Shown here: positions 28,297-36,354 of the stretch, piece after piece
How positions within the stretch are numbered: position 1 is the first letter of the stretch
Layout: the number at the start of each line of letters is the position of its first letter
Assembly (NCBI RefSeq): GCF_003591005.1
Contig: NZ_QYYD01000002.1
Coordinates: 62,001-126,000 of the forward strand
Direction: 5' to 3'
Length of the DNA stretch: 64,000 nt
Source of the DNA: Rhodopseudomonas palustris
Lineage (GTDB): Bacteria > Pseudomonadota > Alphaproteobacteria > Rhizobiales > Xanthobacteraceae
Position numbers and translations under genes: made by a program
Notes under the pieces: generated by a model
The model's database searches: none
What the model was told of the DNA's origin: nothing
What the model saw: the letters and a program-made list of their open reading frames with translations, nothing else

Positions 28297-29253
28297 ATGC
28301 TGGAACTATCGGCCGCTCACTGCATTCGCGCACCCGCCGTCGTCGACAGCATCGCGGGACTTCTCGGTAACACGCCGACGGTCCGGCTCGATCGCTTGAC
28401 AGCGAGCCATGGTTTGGCTGCCGCGGTGTTCATGAAGCTGGAATATTTCAACCCCGGCGGCAGCCACAAGGCGCGGATTGCCCTCGCCATGGTGATGGAT
28501 GCCGAGAAACGGGGCGTACTCACCCGCGGGAGCGGCCAGACTATCGTGGAGGGGACCGGCGGGAATACCGGCATTGGACTTGCAATCGCAGCAAATCTGC
28601 TCGGCTATCGGCTGGTTCTCGCCGTTCCTGACAACTACAGCAAAGATAAAATCAAACTCCTTCGAGCCTATGGAGCCGACGTTCGTCTCTCCGATTCACG
28701 GCTGGGGCGCGACAGTCATTTCAGGCTGGCTCAAGAGCTGCTCGAGTGCAATCCGGGCTGGTTCATGCCGGATCAACTCACCAATCCGATCAATGTCCAG
28801 GCACACTACGAATCGACCGGTCGGGAGATCGTAGCCGCCTTTCGCCACGCCCCCATCGATGTCTTGGTCGCTGGTGCTGGCTCCGGCGGACATATCACGG
28901 GCATCGGGCGCGTGCTCAAAGAGGTTTGGCCGAACGTCGCGATCTGCCTCGTTCAGCCGGAGAGGTGTGACTTCCGCGCAAACGTCTTCAGCTCGCATCG
29001 CATTCAGGCCACTGCCATCGGGCGTGTGCCGAAAAATCTTGATCTCGGCATCGTCGATCACTTCGTCGACGTCTTCGACGAGGAGGCTTTGGCGAGTGTT
29101 CGGCTTCTTATGCAATACGAAGGGATCGGGGTGGGGTTGTCGAGCGGAGCGAACATCGCGGGCTGCCTCAAGATGGCGGCGACGTCTGAGCCCGGCACGC
29201 GGATCTTATGCATGGCTTATGATCATGTCTCCGACTACCTCGATGCAATTTGA
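28297..29253 (+). CDS. cysteine synthase-like PLP enzyme (beta-substituted alanine synthase family)
   Basis: Fold-type II PLP enzyme of 318 residues from ATG 28297 (GGAG 11 bases upstream; GTG 28285 is an alternative). The PLP lysine is Lys58 in YFNPGGSHKARIALAM, where CysK normally has PGGSVKDRIA. The substrate loop reads EGTGGNTGIGLAIA (residues 85-98) in place of the CysK TSGNTG. The phosphate-binding loop is VAGAGSGGHITGIGRVLKE and the C-terminal part has YEGIGVGLSSGANIAG. These changes, plus pairing with a fused SAT and an exporter, suggest a nucleophile other than sulfide, but cysteine synthesis cannot be excluded. DNA before the start is unusually A/T-rich (TAATATTTTTTGGAG). Confidence 0.85.
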   Translation: MLELSAAHCIRAPAVVDSIAGLLGNTPTVRLDRLTASHGLAAAVFMKLEYFNPGGSHKARIALAMVMDAEKRGVLTRGSGQTIVEGTGGNTGIGLAIAANLLGYRLVLAVPDNYSKDKIKLLRAYGADVRLSDSRLGRDSHFRLAQELLECNPGWFMPDQLTNPINVQAHYESTGREIVAAFRHAPIDVLVAGAGSGGHITGIGRVLKEVWPNVAICLVQPERCDFRANVFSSHRIQATAIGRVPKNLDLGIVDHFVDVFDEEALASVRLLMQYEGIGVGLSSGANIAGCLKMAATSEPGTRILCMAYDHVSDYLDAI

Positions 29254-29367
29254 TCGCGAGTCGGCGGCATCGATGGAGTTCGACCGATCGGCTCGTCCCT
29301 GCAGCGCCGTGAAAACCGGCCGCCTGCATTTTCGCACAACGTGACCTTCGTCCGCAGCCGAGGCGCC

Positions 29368-30171
29368 ATGACCATCGTCCCAACGATCAAGTTATACGAA
29401 AGCGATGCTTACGTTCGAGAAGTGGAAACCACCATCGTCGATCAGTCCGATGGGGCGGTATGTCTCGAGAAAACGATTTTCTACGCGGAAAGTGGCGGCC
29501 AGCCGGGTGATATCGGCGAACTCGTCCTGGACGGCGGCGCGCCGCTGCTGGTCACGAATACTCAGTACATCCCCGGCCGTCTCCGGATCGCCCATGTTCT
29601 CGCGACGCCGCCGGACCGGAGCTTGATCGGCGCCAAGGTGCTGGCCCGCATCGACTGGGAAAGACGATACCGGCTGATGTGTCTCCACACCTCGTTGCAT
29701 CTGCTGTGCAGTCTCGTCGATGCGCCGGTGACGGGCTGCGCGATCTATCCGGAGTACGGCCGCCTGGATTTCGACCTCGAGACGTCCCTCGATCGTCAGG
29801 TCTCGACCGACCGTCTCAATGCGCTCGTCCGACGAGATTTGGAGGTCGAGATCCAGTACCAGACCGCGGACGAGCTGTTGGCCCAACCCTCGCTGGTGCG
29901 GACGGTGCAAGCGCCGCCCCCGCGTAACGACCGGCTGCTTCGATTGGTGAGCATCGGGGAGGTCGACCGGCAACCGTGCGGCGGCACCCATGTGCGATCG
30001 ACGGGCGAGATCGCAGGTCTCGCGGTGACTAGCGTGGAGAAGAAGGGCCGACGCAACAGGCGGGTCAAGATTGCGCTCACCACTGCATCTGAGCGACCAA
30101 CGGCGATCGCCGGTCGAAGCCGGGCGTCGATCGATCACAGCCAGGGCGGCTTTCCTGCTGGCGGTGGCTAG
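29368..30171 (+). CDS. AlaX-type free-standing tRNA-editing protein
   Basis: From ATG 29368 (GAGG five bases upstream) a 267-aa protein related to the editing domain of alanyl-tRNA synthetase. The N-terminal beta-barrel has EKTIFYAESGGQPGDIGELV, the glycine-rich motif of AlaX-M proteins. The editing site has His107 and His111 in CLHTSLHLLCS and Cys204/His208 in QPCGGTHV, so all four zinc ligands are present. AlaX proteins hydrolyse mischarged Ser- or Gly-tRNA-Ala. Placed after O-acetylserine and PLP enzymes, it may clear tRNA charged with the cluster's own product, which is inference. The last 40 residues are basic and low-complexity. Confidence 0.87.
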   Translation: MTIVPTIKLYESDAYVREVETTIVDQSDGAVCLEKTIFYAESGGQPGDIGELVLDGGAPLLVTNTQYIPGRLRIAHVLATPPDRSLIGAKVLARIDWERRYRLMCLHTSLHLLCSLVDAPVTGCAIYPEYGRLDFDLETSLDRQVSTDRLNALVRRDLEVEIQYQTADELLAQPSLVRTVQAPPPRNDRLLRLVSIGEVDRQPCGGTHVRSTGEIAGLAVTSVEKKGRRNRRVKIALTTASERPTAIAGRSRASIDHSQGGFPAGGG

Positions 30172-30207
30172 AGCCGTTCGTTGATTTGGCCCCGTGCCTC
30201 TCCACGC

Positions 30208-30295
30208 GTCATGGCCGGGCTTGTCCCGGCCATCCACGCCTTTTCTGCGTCGCCGTCAGCAAGGCGTGGATGCCCGGCACAAGGCCGGGCATGAC
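30208..30295. repeat. paired-hairpin palindromic element
   Basis: GTCATGGCCGGGCTTGTCCC to CAAGGCCGGGCATGAC, inner arms CCACGCCTT / AAGGCGTGGA. It lies between the convergent AlaX and DUF2339 genes and marks the end of the amino-acid cluster. Confidence 0.9.
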
Positions 30296-30342
30296 GGGAA
30301 GAGGCTGCCGAGATAACGCAGGCTTGTTACTTCGCAGGCCTG

Positions 30343-33033
30343 TCACTCCGTCTGCATCTGCTGCGCCTGCGGCGCTGGTCGTGACCGAAACAGGATGCGC
30401 TGGTACAACCAGCCGATCGCGACGAGTACCAGTCCCAGGCCCATGAACGACAATGCCCGGTAGACGCCGGTCAATGTCGACATGTCGATCAGGAAGGCCT
30501 TGCAGATCGTCAGCCCGATGACCGCGGCCGACGCCAGCCGCGCGCGCTGCGAGTTGAACAGCAGTCCGGCGCCGAGCAGCAGCACGCCGCATATCAGCCA
30601 CGCTACCGAGTAAGTGTATTGCTCGGCATCGCTGGTGTCGCCGACTGCCAGGATCGGGCCGTGATACACGCGCTGCACCTGCAGCGTAACGTAAGCCAGG
30701 CCGAGCAGCAGCGCGAGGCCCGCGAAGCTGTTGCCGTAAGCAGGGCGCCGCGCGCCGGCGACCGCGTAAGACAGCAGCAGCGCCAGCACGGCTGGCAGCG
30801 CGTAGCCGAGCAGCAGCAGGTTGATGATCAGTCCGCCGATATAGGTCGACCACAGTGCTGGATTGGCCCAAAGCAACAGACCGAACACGCTGCCAAGCGC
30901 GGCATAGATGCCGAGCAGTACCGCAGCGACGTTATGCACGATGCTGCGGCTGCGACGGCGCAGCCGCTCCAGACCGATCGCCATCGCAAGCGTTGCGCAC
31001 ACCTGCAGGGCGATCTCGGTGAGCCCGGCATTGTCGCGATAGACGTCGCCGCCATTCACCGCGTGCCGGATTTCCATGAACGTCAGCAGCACGGTGAACA
31101 GGATTGCGGCGGATTCGATCATGCGCAAGGGCACGTCGTCGCCGCGCCGGCGCAGCCAGAAGCTACCCAGCCAGAACGATGCCGCCGGCACGCCATAGCC
31201 CCACAGCAGCCAGTTGAAGATCGGCGTGGTGCCGACCGCATCGCCGACGATGCGCGGCTCCCAGCCGATCCGCGCCACCACGATGGCGGCGAGGATCGCG
31301 GCGAGCCAGCGCAGGAACGGGATCGGCCGCTGCAGCGAGATCCAGGCGGTGGCGGCGCTCATCAGCGCCAGCGCGATCGTCAACCAGCCCTTCTCCAGCG
31401 CGAAAGTCAGCGCCAGCGCCAAGGCGCCGAGCGTGCCGGTGGCGTAGAGCGCGGTGGAGATCGCGAGGCCGGGCCGCTGCGCGCGCTTGTTGAGCGCTTC
31501 GGTGGCGGCGCCGAAGGCGGCGGCGAGCAGCACCGCCACGATCGCGAACGGGATCGAGCGATCGAGATGCGCGATCCGTGCATACAGCGCGATCAGCAGC
31601 GCCAGCGGCGCGAAGACACCTGCCGCCGCCCACACCACCGGCACTGCGGCGTTGTTAGCTCGGCCTTGCGCCAGCAGGCCGGCGCCGCCGAAGCCGAGCG
31701 CGAACAACGCGGCCACGATCAAATGCGTCGTCACCGCACCGGCGAGCGGATCGGCGTCGATGCCGGGCAGCGGCGCGCCCTGCAGCACCAACAGTTCGGG
31801 CGCGCTTCGCGCCACCCACAGCAGGAACACCAGCGCGGCCAGCACCGCCGCCGCCGCGACCGCGCCAGTTGCGGACGCCGCGCGCCAAGCGATGCCGAGC
31901 GTGGCCGCGACCAGCAGCGCGAACACGATTATCGCCGGGTCGGAGTGGCCTTCGCCGACGACGACGAACGCTGTCGCCAGCAGGACGGCGCCGAGCGAGC
32001 CCGATGACACCGGCTCGATCCTGCCATCGTCCTGCGGCGGTCCGAACAACAGGCCGCCAACCACCAAGGTCGAGGCGAGCGCGAAGACGGCAATGACGTG
32101 GAAGGCAAGCGGTCCCAGCGGCGAGCCCGCGAGCCCCGCCAGCGTCCAGAACAATCCCAGTAAGCTCGTCGTGATCGCCAGCCAGCGCCACAACCGGATC
32201 CGCGCGAGGCCGAATGAAGCCGCAGTAAGCACTGCGAGATAGATGTAGAGGGCCCAGTAGTCCGGCTTGTCCGACGACACCAGGAGCGGCGTGACGAAGC
32301 CGGCGACGACGCCGAGCCCGGCCAGCGCCGGACCATGCAGCAGCGCCGCCGCGAGCGTGCCGAGCGCCACCAGGCCGAGCAGGATGAAGGCGCTGGCGGG
32401 CGCTAGGAAGTCGTACAATGCGTAGGCGGCATAGACGGTGGCGAATGCCACCGCAGTGCCGGCGGCGGTGAGGATCGCCGGGATGTTGGCGATTGGCAGC
32501 GCGCGGATGTTGGTGATGTCTTCCTTGCGCCGCGTCCACTCGCCGGCGCCGAGCAGCGCCAGCGCGAACAGGCCGCCGAGTAGCACGCGCACGCCGGGGC
32601 CGAGCAGTCCTTGCTCGATCGAGTAGCGCACCATGAAGAAGCCGCCGAGCGCCAGCGTCAGGCCGCCGACCCATACCACCCAGCGGGTGCCGATGCGTTC
32701 TTCGAAGCCGGGCCTGGCGACCGGCGCGCTCGCGGCCTCGGGCGGCATGGCAGCGGCGGCCGGTCGTTCGGTTGCCGACGGAGCTGGCTCGGCGGACGTC
32801 GCCGCAGCGGCCGCAATTAGTTCGGGCTGAAGCCCGGGCGCGGGCGGCGCTTCGCTGTGGACGGGGGCTTGCGCTGCCGGCGCCGCAGCAGCGGCGACGT
32901 CCGGTTTCGCCGTCAGCGGCTGGCCGGCCTGCAGCGCGTCGATCCGCGCCTGCAGAATGAGCGAGCGGGTGTTCGCCTTGCGTGCCAGCACCAGGGCGAC
33001 GATGGCGATCACGAGCGACAGCAGTTCGAACAT
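30343..33033 (-). CDS. DUF2339 polytopic membrane protein (896 aa)
   Basis: Starts MFELLSLVIAIVALVLARKA with GGAGAG just upstream. After one helix and an Ala/Pro-rich linker (to about residue 105) comes the DUF2339 signature FEERIGTRWVVWVGGLTLAL followed by GGFFMVRYSIEQGLLGPGVR. About 20 further hydrophobic helices run to the end (LSFMGLGLVLVAIGWLYQRI). The family is widespread in proteobacteria, located in the inner membrane, and has no established role. It faces the AlaX gene across a repeat and lies downstream of the nadQ set on the same strand, about 55 bases away. Confidence 0.88.
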   Translation of the reverse strand: MFELLSLVIAIVALVLARKANTRSLILQARIDALQAGQPLTAKPDVAAAAAPAAQAPVHSEAPPAPGLQPELIAAAAATSAEPAPSATERPAAAAMPPEAASAPVARPGFEERIGTRWVVWVGGLTLALGGFFMVRYSIEQGLLGPGVRVLLGGLFALALLGAGEWTRRKEDITNIRALPIANIPAILTAAGTAVAFATVYAAYALYDFLAPASAFILLGLVALGTLAAALLHGPALAGLGVVAGFVTPLLVSSDKPDYWALYIYLAVLTAASFGLARIRLWRWLAITTSLLGLFWTLAGLAGSPLGPLAFHVIAVFALASTLVVGGLLFGPPQDDGRIEPVSSGSLGAVLLATAFVVVGEGHSDPAIIVFALLVAATLGIAWRAASATGAVAAAAVLAALVFLLWVARSAPELLVLQGAPLPGIDADPLAGAVTTHLIVAALFALGFGGAGLLAQGRANNAAVPVVWAAAGVFAPLALLIALYARIAHLDRSIPFAIVAVLLAAAFGAATEALNKRAQRPGLAISTALYATGTLGALALALTFALEKGWLTIALALMSAATAWISLQRPIPFLRWLAAILAAIVVARIGWEPRIVGDAVGTTPIFNWLLWGYGVPAASFWLGSFWLRRRGDDVPLRMIESAAILFTVLLTFMEIRHAVNGGDVYRDNAGLTEIALQVCATLAMAIGLERLRRRSRSIVHNVAAVLLGIYAALGSVFGLLLWANPALWSTYIGGLIINLLLLGYALPAVLALLLSYAVAGARRPAYGNSFAGLALLLGLAYVTLQVQRVYHGPILAVGDTSDAEQYTYSVAWLICGVLLLGAGLLFNSQRARLASAAVIGLTICKAFLIDMSTLTGVYRALSFMGLGLVLVAIGWLYQRILFRSRPAPQAQQMQTE

Positions 33034-33088
33034 GGTCTCTCCAGGCGAGCGGCCCGGCCGCAGGGCAGGTCGCCGACGTTATATGATC

Positions 33089-34093
33089 TCAGCGGCGGCC
33101 GCGCACGCGCAGCCCGGGGGCGGGGCGCTCCTGCAGCACTTCGCGGCGGAAACGAAACAGCGCGGCGGGACGTCCGCCTGTTCGTGTCGACATCTCGCCG
33201 GTTGGTTCGACCAGCTTGGCGGCTTCGACCAGCCGCCGAAAATTCTGCTTGTGCAGATGGCGGCCGGAAATCGCCTCGACGGTGTGCTGCAATTCCGTGA
33301 GGGTGAATTCCGGCGGCAGCAGTTCGAACACCACCGGGCGATACTTCAGCTTGGCGCGCAGCCGCGCGATCGCGGTGGCGAGGATGCGGCGATGATCGAA
33401 CCGCATCGCGACGCCGAGCGGCGGCAGCTTGGCGCGAGACAGCGCAGCCGGCCGGCCGTCGCGCCGCGCCTCTTCGATCAGGCCGGCTTCGTACAAGAGT
33501 TCATAGCGGTCGAGCACGCGCTCTTCGTCCCACTGCGCGCCGTCGACGCCGAAATACAGCCGGACCCGGTCCTTGCGGGCGAGTGCCCGCGCGGTGTCGG
33601 GCTGTTCGATCTGCGCGGCCCAGGCGGTGAGTTCGGGGATGATGTCGCGTTCGATAATCGCCGGCCGGTGCTCGCGCCAGTCTTCCCACGGAAAGAAGCG
33701 ATACCACGGCTCGAAGGTCGCGCCGGCGGCCCGCGAGGCGTTGTCGACCGCGCGGGTCAGCGCCAGATAACCGATCGAGGCGACGTGGACCTCCGTATCG
33801 CCGATCCGCGCGTGGCGGCCGCGGTCGCCGAAGGTGTAGAGCTGCTCGACATAGCCGAGCCGCAGCCCGGTCTGCTCCTCGACCCAGGCGCGCAGCCCGA
33901 TCTCCAGCGTCCGATGCGAGATCGCATCGAACGGGCCGTAGGGGAGGCCGAGGCCGCTGCTGCCGCCGGACGCCGTCAGGATCAGCGGCTCGTTGGCGTC
34001 CATCGCGACGATCGCGGCGGTTAGTCCGATCTCGATCGGGATCGGCGGGCTGTCGCCAGTAAGCTTGTCGACGCTCGACATCGTATCGCTCAT
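33089..34093 (-). CDS. nadQ: NadQ-type regulator: degenerate Nudix domain with winged helix
   Basis: From ATG 34093 (10 bases after the preceding stop) a 334-aa protein. Residues 15-190 are Nudix-like (IEIGLTAAIVAMDANEPLIL, GPFDAISHRTLEIGLRAWVE, EQTGLRLGYVEQLYTFGDRG). The Nudix box is degenerate, with RAWVEEQTGL where hydrolases have REuxEExGU. The C-terminal winged helix (FELLPPEFTLTELQHTVEAI, NFRRLVEAAKLVEPTGE, TGGRPAALFRF) is the NrtR-type DNA-binding domain. This is the COG4111/NadQ architecture, which regulates de novo NAD synthesis in Rhizobiales. The likely target in the window is the palindrome before nadA (22154-22174). Confidence 0.8.
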   Translation of the reverse strand: MSDTMSSVDKLTGDSPPIPIEIGLTAAIVAMDANEPLILTASGGSSGLGLPYGPFDAISHRTLEIGLRAWVEEQTGLRLGYVEQLYTFGDRGRHARIGDTEVHVASIGYLALTRAVDNASRAAGATFEPWYRFFPWEDWREHRPAIIERDIIPELTAWAAQIEQPDTARALARKDRVRLYFGVDGAQWDEERVLDRYELLYEAGLIEEARRDGRPAALSRAKLPPLGVAMRFDHRRILATAIARLRAKLKYRPVVFELLPPEFTLTELQHTVEAISGRHLHKQNFRRLVEAAKLVEPTGEMSTRTGGRPAALFRFRREVLQERPAPGLRVRGRR

Positions 34094-34103
34094 GCGGCCC
34101 AGG

Positions 34104-34610
34104 TCATTCGAGGTCGACGCGGAATGGCCGGCCTTCGACGCCAAGATCGCCCGGTCCGATCGCGTCCAGCGCCCGCAGCATCCGGCCCTCGCGGCCGAGC
34201 GCGCGGTCGGCGAGCGTTACGATCAGCCGGTTCGGGAAGGCGCTTGGCGAGGCCTCGCGGATCTTTCGCGCGATCGTCAGTTCGTCGCGATGCGGGTTGA
34301 GCGCGCAGGCGGCCGCGAACGCGCTCGCAGTCGAGCGGCTGATGCCCGCATAGCAATGCACCACCAGCGGCGCCGCGCGGTCCCAGCCGCGGACGAAATT
34401 GAGCAGGTCGGCGACATGGGTTTCGTTCGGCGCGACGAAGCCTTCCATGTGCTCGGTGATGTCGTCCATCGAGATCCGCAGATGATTGACCTCAAGCACC
34501 GAAGCGGGCCGCTGCACCTGGCCGACATTGGCCATCACCGACAGAATATGGCTGGCGCCGGTCGCCGCGACGGTCGGGTGCAGGGCTGCGAGCGAGCAAA
34601 CGTGGATCAT
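34104..34610 (-). CDS. dual-specificity/tyrosine phosphatase-like protein (168 aa)
   Basis: A compact cysteine-phosphatase domain with the signature VVHCYAGISRSTASAF, i.e. HCx5R with the catalytic Cys and Arg and the following Ser. A possible general-acid Asp lies in the LRISMDDITEH loop. AAGG precedes the ATG. It sits between an HD hydrolase and nadQ on the same strand, ending 10 bases before the nadQ start, so the three genes may be one unit. The substrate is unknown; protein phosphotyrosine or a small phosphorylated metabolite are both possible. Confidence 0.8.
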   Translation of the reverse strand: MIHVCSLAALHPTVAATGASHILSVMANVGQVQRPASVLEVNHLRISMDDITEHMEGFVAPNETHVADLLNFVRGWDRAAPLVVHCYAGISRSTASAFAAACALNPHRDELTIARKIREASPSAFPNRLIVTLADRALGREGRMLRALDAIGPGDLGVEGRPFRVDLE

Positions 34611-34740
34611 GAGGCCTTCCGAAAGTTGCAGGCGATCTTAATCCTGCGCCGGTGGCGGTGAAAGCGCGATGACGCCAGCGGTCGCCGTCTGTGGACGCCG
34701 CCGGGAGCAGGTCGCGCAATTTAGCCGCGCAGCTTCGGCG

Positions 34741-35364
34741 TTAGCTGGTTGCCCCAGGTTTTCCGCAGAGCGATTCGAACCGCGCGAGGAAGCGCTTCTC
34801 GGCCTTTCCGGCCGACCACGGCGTCAGGTAATCGTCCTGCACGCTCGCCGGCAGCGCCGGATCATTGCCGAACAACCGTTTGGCCTCCGCCTTGGTGAAT
34901 CCGGCGAGGCAAGTCGCCTCCAGATAGGCAGCGCCGCGATCGGCCGCCTTGATCTGCCGCTCGATCGACTCGTCGAGTACCGCCGGCAGCCCGAAGCGAA
35001 TGTGAATAGCGCCCAGCAGCCGCTTTTCGACGCTCTTGTAGGACTCGCCGATCACCGCCTTGAACGGAGAAATCATGTCGCCGACGACATATTCGGGCGC
35101 ATCGTGCAGCAGCGCAGCAAGGCGCAGCCGCGCGTCAATCCGCGGATTCTTCTGACGCATCACCGCCTCGACGAGCAGCGTATGCTGCGCCACCGAGAAG
35201 ATATGTGTGCCGCTGGTCTGGCCGTTCCATCGGGCGACACGCGCAAGCCCATGGGCGATGTCGGCGATCTCGACATCGAGCGGCGAAGGCGCGAGCAGAT
35301 CCAGCCGCCGTCCCGACAGCATCCGCTGCCAAACGCGCTCTTTTAAGGATTGGTTAACAGTCAT
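34741..35364 (-). CDS. HD-domain phosphohydrolase (YfbR-like)
   Basis: A 207-aa protein with the HD metal-binding pattern: His in FSVAQHTLLVEAVM, His-Asp in LAALLHDAPEYVVGD and a later Asp in IKAADRGAAYLEA. The N-terminal RMLSGRRLDLLAPSPLDVEI and the PEYVVGDMISPFK segment match the hydrolase group related to YfbR 5'-nucleotidases. It would remove phosphate from a nucleotide-like substrate in the cytosol. It is first in the minus-strand set with the phosphatase and nadQ, separated from the phosphatase by 130 bases. Confidence 0.82.
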   Translation of the reverse strand: MTVNQSLKERVWQRMLSGRRLDLLAPSPLDVEIADIAHGLARVARWNGQTSGTHIFSVAQHTLLVEAVMRQKNPRIDARLRLAALLHDAPEYVVGDMISPFKAVIGESYKSVEKRLLGAIHIRFGLPAVLDESIERQIKAADRGAAYLEATCLAGFTKAEAKRLFGNDPALPASVQDDYLTPWSAGKAEKRFLARFESLCGKPGATS

Positions 35365-35519
35365 GTGGCCATATATTAGAACTTAGTCGAACCAACAACC
35401 GATGACTGCATATAGGCAGCGTTGCCCCAACTAAGCCACGGTCAAGGCCCGGGTTTTGCACGATCCCATGATTAGCTCTGGGGCATGTGGGCGGGCGGTG
35501 TGTACGACAGGGGGAAGTC

Positions 35520-35711
35520 ATGGAAATGACCGGTCGCCGTGCGGCGGAACGATCAGAGGCCAAGCACGGGTCTCCACAGGCTGTTACCAAGTCAACGATG
35601 CAGGTTCATGGTGCGAGTGTGCGTGATCTACAGCAGGAAAACGAGTCGCTGAGAGAGGTCATCGTGAGCCTTTCGGCGCTGGTGATGAAGCGGGTTGCCG
35701 AGCGCCGCTGA
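35520..35711 (+). CDS. small coiled-coil hypothetical protein (63 aa)
   Basis: ATG 35520 has GGGGAAG just upstream. The product starts MEMTGRRAAERSEAKHGSPQ, is polar and probably disordered at first, and ends with a heptad-like helix (VRDLQQENESLREVIVSLSA, then LVMKRVAERR). It could dimerise. The 3' end overlaps the end of tag on the other strand by about 50 bases. Family not recognised. Confidence 0.6.
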   Translation: MEMTGRRAAERSEAKHGSPQAVTKSTMQVHGASVRDLQQENESLREVIVSLSALVMKRVAERR

Positions 35712-36354
35712 GACGGCTTGCCCGTGTCGGCGCCGTGGATCGCCTCGTCGGCTTTTTCATCTGCCCGCAGCGCGCGTGGCAGTGACAATCGACCAGATGA
35801 TCGTTGACCATGCCGACCGCCTGCATGAAGGCGTAGACGATGGTCGGGCCGACGAACTTGAATCCGCGGGCTGCCAGATCCTTCGAGATCTTCACGGATA
35901 GCGGCGTCGAGGCCGGCACGCCAGCCGTGGTCTTGAAGGCGTTGACCTTCGGGGCGCCACCGACGAAGTCCCACAGCAGCTTCGAGAAGCCCGGGCCTTC
36001 CTCCTGGATCTTCAGCCAGGCCTTGGCGCTGCTGATCGTGCCTTCGATCTTGGCGCGGTTGCGCACGATACCGACGTCATTCATCAGCTCGGCGATTTTG
36101 CCCGCGTCGTAGCGGGCGATCTTGGCCGGGTCGAAATCATCGAAGGCGCGGCGGAAATTGTCGCGCTTGCGCAGGATGGTGATCCACGACAAGCCGGCCT
36201 GGAAACCGTCGAGGATCAGTTTCTCGAACAATGCGCGGTCGTCGTATTCCGGCACGCCCCACTCGGTGTCGTGATACGCGACATAGAGCGGATCTTCGCC
36301 CGGCCACGGGCAGCGGACGATGCCGTCGGCGCCGGTGCGCGGACCGCGGCTCAT
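35659..36354 (-). CDS. tag: DNA-3-methyladenine glycosylase I
   Basis: Base-excision enzyme that removes 3-methyladenine from alkylated DNA. From ATG 36354 (MSRGPRTGADGIVRCPWPGE) a 231-aa protein with the Tag hallmarks: CPWPGEDPLYVAYHDTEWGV, LFEKLILDGFQAGLSWITIL, RRAFDDFDP, and near the end FVGPTIVYAFMQAVGMVNDH and VDCHCHARC, giving the zinc-binding Cys/His set (Cys near the N terminus, His and Cys residues near the C terminus). About 35 basic low-complexity residues extend beyond the usual end. The start overlaps the ygfZ stop by four bases (ATGA). Confidence 0.93.
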   Translation of the reverse strand: MSRGPRTGADGIVRCPWPGEDPLYVAYHDTEWGVPEYDDRALFEKLILDGFQAGLSWITILRKRDNFRRAFDDFDPAKIARYDAGKIAELMNDVGIVRNRAKIEGTISSAKAWLKIQEEGPGFSKLLWDFVGGAPKVNAFKTTAGVPASTPLSVKISKDLAARGFKFVGPTIVYAFMQAVGMVNDHLVDCHCHARCGQMKKPTRRSTAPTRASRLSGARQPASSPAPKGSR

